Assembly (NCBI GenBank): GCA_904393855.1
Contig: CAJFNE010000106.1
Span: forward strand, 1-6,441
Reading direction: 5' to 3'
Length of the DNA: 6,441 nucleotides
From: an uncultured Oscillibacter sp.
Lineage (GTDB): Bacteria; Bacillota; Clostridia; Oscillospirales; Oscillospiraceae
Position numbers and translations under genes: made by a program. Below, in pieces: positions 4,806-6,441 of the stretch (the stretch's first letter is position 1; each line of letters begins with the position of its first letter). The notes beneath the pieces are model-generated. The model ran no database searches and was not told the origin of the DNA. It saw only the letters and a list, made by a program, of their open reading frames with translations.

Positions 4806-6441
4806 ATGTCTGACGTCCTGGAGAAAGAGGAGCAGCAGGTAGCAGCTCCGGCGGCGGAGCCGCAGGAGGCGCCTGCCGGGAAGGAAAACAGCTCCCTGAA
4901 GCAGAAGTGGGCAAACATGCCGCGAAAGAAACGGCGCCGCATGATCCGCAGAGGAATTATCCTGTTGGTTCTGGTGGTGCTGGCCGTGATCCTGTACAGG
5001 GTTTTCGGCGGAGGCGGCGGCAGCGGTCAGTCCGAGGCCATGACGGCGGAGGTCCAGTATGGGTCCATTACTGCCAAGGTGGAGGGCAGCGGAATGACCC
5101 GCGCCAAGAACAGTGAGACGATTACCATCACCACCGCAGGCACCATGTCGGAGGTGTTTGTGACGGAGGGCCAGCAGGTGACGGCGGGGGACCCGCTGTT
5201 CACCGTGGACTCCCCGGCGGCCCGCACCGCGGTGGAGAAAGCCCGGGCGGACGTGGACGGCTATGAACAGCAGCTTGCCACGCTGCAAAAGGACATCGCC
5301 GGGCTGAACCTGACGGCGCCCCACGCCGGCAAGATCATGATGGGGGAGGACGCCCCCACGCTGCAGCCGGGGGACGAAGTCTCCAAGGGTATGGTGGTGG
5401 CCCAGCTGAACGACGACACCAAGATGCGCCTGGAGCAGTACTACAGCTACGCCTATGCCGGAGATCTGTACGTGGGGCAGGCGGTGCAGGTATCCATTCC
5501 CACGCTGATGGCCTCCCTTCCCGGCACGGTGGAGGCAGTCCATATGGTCAGCCGCATCACGCCGGAGGGGTCCAAGCTCTTCTCCGCGGAGATCGTGCTG
5601 GACAACCAGGGTGCGCTGACGGCGGAGATGGTGGCCTCTGCCACTGTGACCGTGGACGGCGAGACGGTCTATCCCTATGAGCCCGGCAAGCTGGAGTATT
5701 ACCGGACCACGGACCTGAAAACCACAGTCAACGGCACGGTAATTGCCAACAATCTGATCAACTACCTGCAGGTGTCCGCCGGCCAGGTGCTGCTGCGGAT
5801 TGACGGCGAGGACAGCGAGAACGAGATCTTCAATATCCAGCAGAGCCTGGACACCGCCCGGGAGGAGCTGAAAAAGGCGGAGGAGAACCTGGCCAATTGC
5901 AATGCCGTGGCGCCCATTGACGGCACGGTGATCGGCCTGACCCTGCAGCCGGGGGACGAGATCAACACCCAGAGTCCTTTGGTCACGATCTCTGACACCT
6001 CCATGCTGGTGGTCAGTGCCAACGTGGACGAGCGGAACATCAGCTATGTGAAAGCGGGCACGTCGGTGGACCTGGATCAGTGGGGGACCACCTCTTTCGG
6101 CACGGTGGAGAGTGTCAGCCTCTCCAGCACCGTGAACAACGGCGTGGCCACCTATCCCATCACGATCCTGGCCGACAACACGGCAGGGACGCTGCAGGTG
6201 AACAGCAGCATCAACTACTCCCTGATCGCCAGCCAGAACGACAACTGCCTGGTGGTGCCGCTGCAGGCGGTCCGCACCGTGGCCCTGGAGGACGGCACCA
6301 ACGCCACGGTGGTCTATGTCCAGGGAGAGCGGCCGGAGAATGCCATTGATCTTCCCTACACGGACGAGGAGATCCCGGAGGGCTTCTGGGCCGTGCCGGT
6401 GGAGATCGGCATTCAGGACAACTACAATGTGGAGATCCGCT
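4806..6441 (+). CDS. HlyD/RND-type efflux periplasmic adaptor subunit with two lipoyl-like modules (3' end outside window)
   Basis: Membrane-fusion (adaptor) protein of an export system. In Gram-positive clostridia such proteins usually partner a MacB-like ABC transporter, expected downstream but not visible. The frame is open from ATG 4806 to the window edge (545 full codons, no stop). Order of parts: a polar Glu/Gln/Ala-rich tail (1-38), a basic cluster (40-49, RKKRRR then RR), one membrane helix (about 50-66), and a glycine linker (68-74), giving an N-in, C-out anchor. A first barrel-sandwich domain follows, with halves at about 112-136 (VTEGQQVTAGDPLF) and 169-204 (LTAPHAGKI, LQPGDEVSKG) joined by a helical arm of about 32 residues. 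A beta-rich stretch (205-300) precedes a second barrel-sandwich domain with halves at about 305-336 and 367-397 (VAPIDGTVIGL, LQPGDE) joined by another short helical arm. A beta-barrel-like part starts near 398 (VDERNISYVKAG), with VPLQAV later. The arms are much shorter than in outer-membrane-spanning adaptors, which suits a cell without an outer membrane. Substrate unknown. Confidence 0.85.
   Translation, partial: MSDVLEKEEQQVAAPAAEPQEAPAGKENSSLKQKWANMPRKKRRRMIRRGIILLVLVVLAVILYRVFGGGGGSGQSEAMTAEVQYGSITAKVEGSGMTRAKNSETITITTAGTMSEVFVTEGQQVTAGDPLFTVDSPAARTAVEKARADVDGYEQQLATLQKDIAGLNLTAPHAGKIMMGEDAPTLQPGDEVSKGMVVAQLNDDTKMRLEQYYSYAYAGDLYVGQAVQVSIPTLMASLPGTVEAVHMVSRITPEGSKLFSAEIVLDNQGALTAEMVASATVTVDGETVYPYEPGKLEYYRTTDLKTTVNGTVIANNLINYLQVSAGQVLLRIDGEDSENEIFNIQQSLDTAREELKKAEENLANCNAVAPIDGTVIGLTLQPGDEINTQSPLVTISDTSMLVVSANVDERNISYVKAGTSVDLDQWGTTSFGTVESVSLSSTVNNGVATYPITILADNTAGTLQVNSSINYSLIASQNDNCLVVPLQAVRTVALEDGTNATVVYVQGERPENAIDLPYTDEEIPEGFWAVPVEIGIQDNYNVEIR

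Noticed and set aside
4740..5543. 267-codon antisense open frame opposite the adaptor gene
   Set aside because: No coherent domain, and the + strand frame has a ribosome site, membrane anchor and lipoyl-like motifs.
6080..6349. 89-codon + strand frame inside the adaptor gene
   Set aside because: Out-of-frame shadow with His/Gly/Arg-rich translation. The adaptor frame is continuous through the same bases with recognisable motifs.
1..6441. CRISPR array, insertion sequence or integration site
   Set aside because: No regularly spaced repeats, transposase or integrase sequence, terminal inverted repeats, or composition break between genes was seen.

Overview
The window looks like a GC-rich Firmicutes chromosome, most plausibly a gut clostridial lineage of the Oscillospiraceae/Flavonifractor type. 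This is an inference. It rests on strongly G/C-biased third codon positions, Firmicutes-style AGGAGG ribosome binding sites, a classic lipoprotein signal, and a membrane-anchored efflux adaptor of the kind found in Gram-positive clostridia. No phylogenetic marker was compared. All genes lie on the + strand.

Layout: (1) 1-1185 holds the last 394 codons of threonyl-tRNA synthetase (thrS), whose start lies outside the window. (2) 1186-1396 is a spacer with two GC-rich hairpins that lack a T-tract, then a good sigma-A-type promoter. (3) 1397-2443 encodes a TAXI-family TRAP solute-binding lipoprotein. (4) 2444-2588 is a spacer with a strong stem-loop and a second inverted repeat just ahead of a near-perfect Shine-Dalgarno. 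(5) 2589-4571 encodes the fused 4TM/12TM TRAP permease, starting at TTG, and ends at a rho-independent terminator (4591-4618). (6) 4619-4805 is a regulatory spacer with an imperfect dyad, a weak promoter candidate and a foldable leader. (7) 4806 to the window end is an open gene for a membrane-anchored HlyD/RND-type efflux adaptor. It shows two successive barrel-sandwich (lipoyl-like) modules and has no stop in the window.

Function: thrS charges tRNA-Thr. The two TRAP genes form a complete ion-driven uptake system: the lipoprotein captures a small, probably carboxylated solute outside the cell and delivers it to the fused membrane subunit. The adaptor starts a separate unit that most likely continues downstream with an ABC transporter ATPase and permease (MacB-like), not visible here.

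I do not see a new type of biological system. The points most worth a second look are the tandem-module adaptor, the structured TRAP intercistronic region and the structured leader before the adaptor.
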